Shown one piece after another: positions 13,582 to 13,623 of a stretch of 13,623 bases of DNA. Numbering within the stretch: the stretch's first letter is position 1; each line of letters starts with the position of its first letter. Below the pieces are notes generated by a model. The model did not search any database and was not told the origin of the DNA. It saw nothing but the letters and a program-made list of their open reading frames with translations. Origin of the DNA: Actinobacillus sp. (GTDB lineage Bacteria; Pseudomonadota; Gammaproteobacteria; Enterobacterales; Pasteurellaceae); the NCBI GenBank assembly GCA_020026115.1, contig JAHHQY010000039.1, positions 1 to 13,623 of the forward strand, given 5' to 3'. Both the position numbers and the translations under genes were made by a program.

Positions 13582-13623
13582 AAAAGGTAAAAAGTGTTCG
13601 GATTGATTTTTAAATAAACGGCG

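Noticed and set aside
1..13623. Search for defence systems, mobile elements, CRISPR arrays, tRNA genes and toxin–antitoxin pairs
   Set aside because: All long reading frames belong to core genes, and gaps are short except 5445–5752. I found no direct-repeat array, transposase, cloverleaf or paired small ORFs.

Overview
The window is ordinary core chromosome from a gammaproteobacterium, most likely a member of the Pasteurellaceae. Every protein is clearly close to Haemophilus/Escherichia orthologues. The codon use is strongly AT-rich (TTA for Leu, AAA for Lys). The block alaS–csrA–galU and the divergent plsB/lexA pair are arrangements I recall from Haemophilus. One exact copy of the Haemophilus-type DNA uptake signal core (AAGTGCGGT) lies in rapA. 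I cannot name the genus. No tRNA, rRNA, CRISPR array, insertion sequence, prophage or defence system is visible.

Layout. 1–1377: 3' part of alaS (alanyl-tRNA synthetase: editing, coiled-coil and C-Ala domains). 1512–1703: csrA, preceded by a CRP-like palindrome. 1793–2680: galU. 2793–3077: metJ, behind a met-box operator and with an abnormal C-terminus. 3128–5444 (minus strand): queA then tgt, two queuosine tRNA-modification genes. 5445–5752: divergent AT-rich gap holding a minus-strand terminator with no gene in front of it. 5753–9316: rapA–rluA, tightly spaced. 9436–10224: murI. 10276–12714 (minus): plsB. 12861–13493: lexA, with a LexA box overlapping its own leader.

Together these are housekeeping functions: translation fidelity (alaS, tgt, queA, rluA), RNA polymerase recycling (rapA), envelope precursors (galU, murI, plsB) and three autoregulators (csrA, metJ, lexA). 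For metJ and lexA the operator for the gene's own product is readable just upstream.

The least ordinary features are these. (1) A dispersed 11–14 bp element, CTCGCGCCGAA, occurs as inverted pairs at four gene junctions plus once singly inside plsB. (2) MetJ has lost its conserved C-terminal segment and carries a short basic tail instead. (3) A strong promoter–terminator unit on the minus strand ahead of queA could encode a roughly 57-nt RNA or an attenuated leader. (4) Two near-invariant motif residues are changed, AlaS CGGTH to CGGIH and RapA QRIGR to QCIGR, and each needs only one C-to-T step. I found no convincing new multi-gene system.
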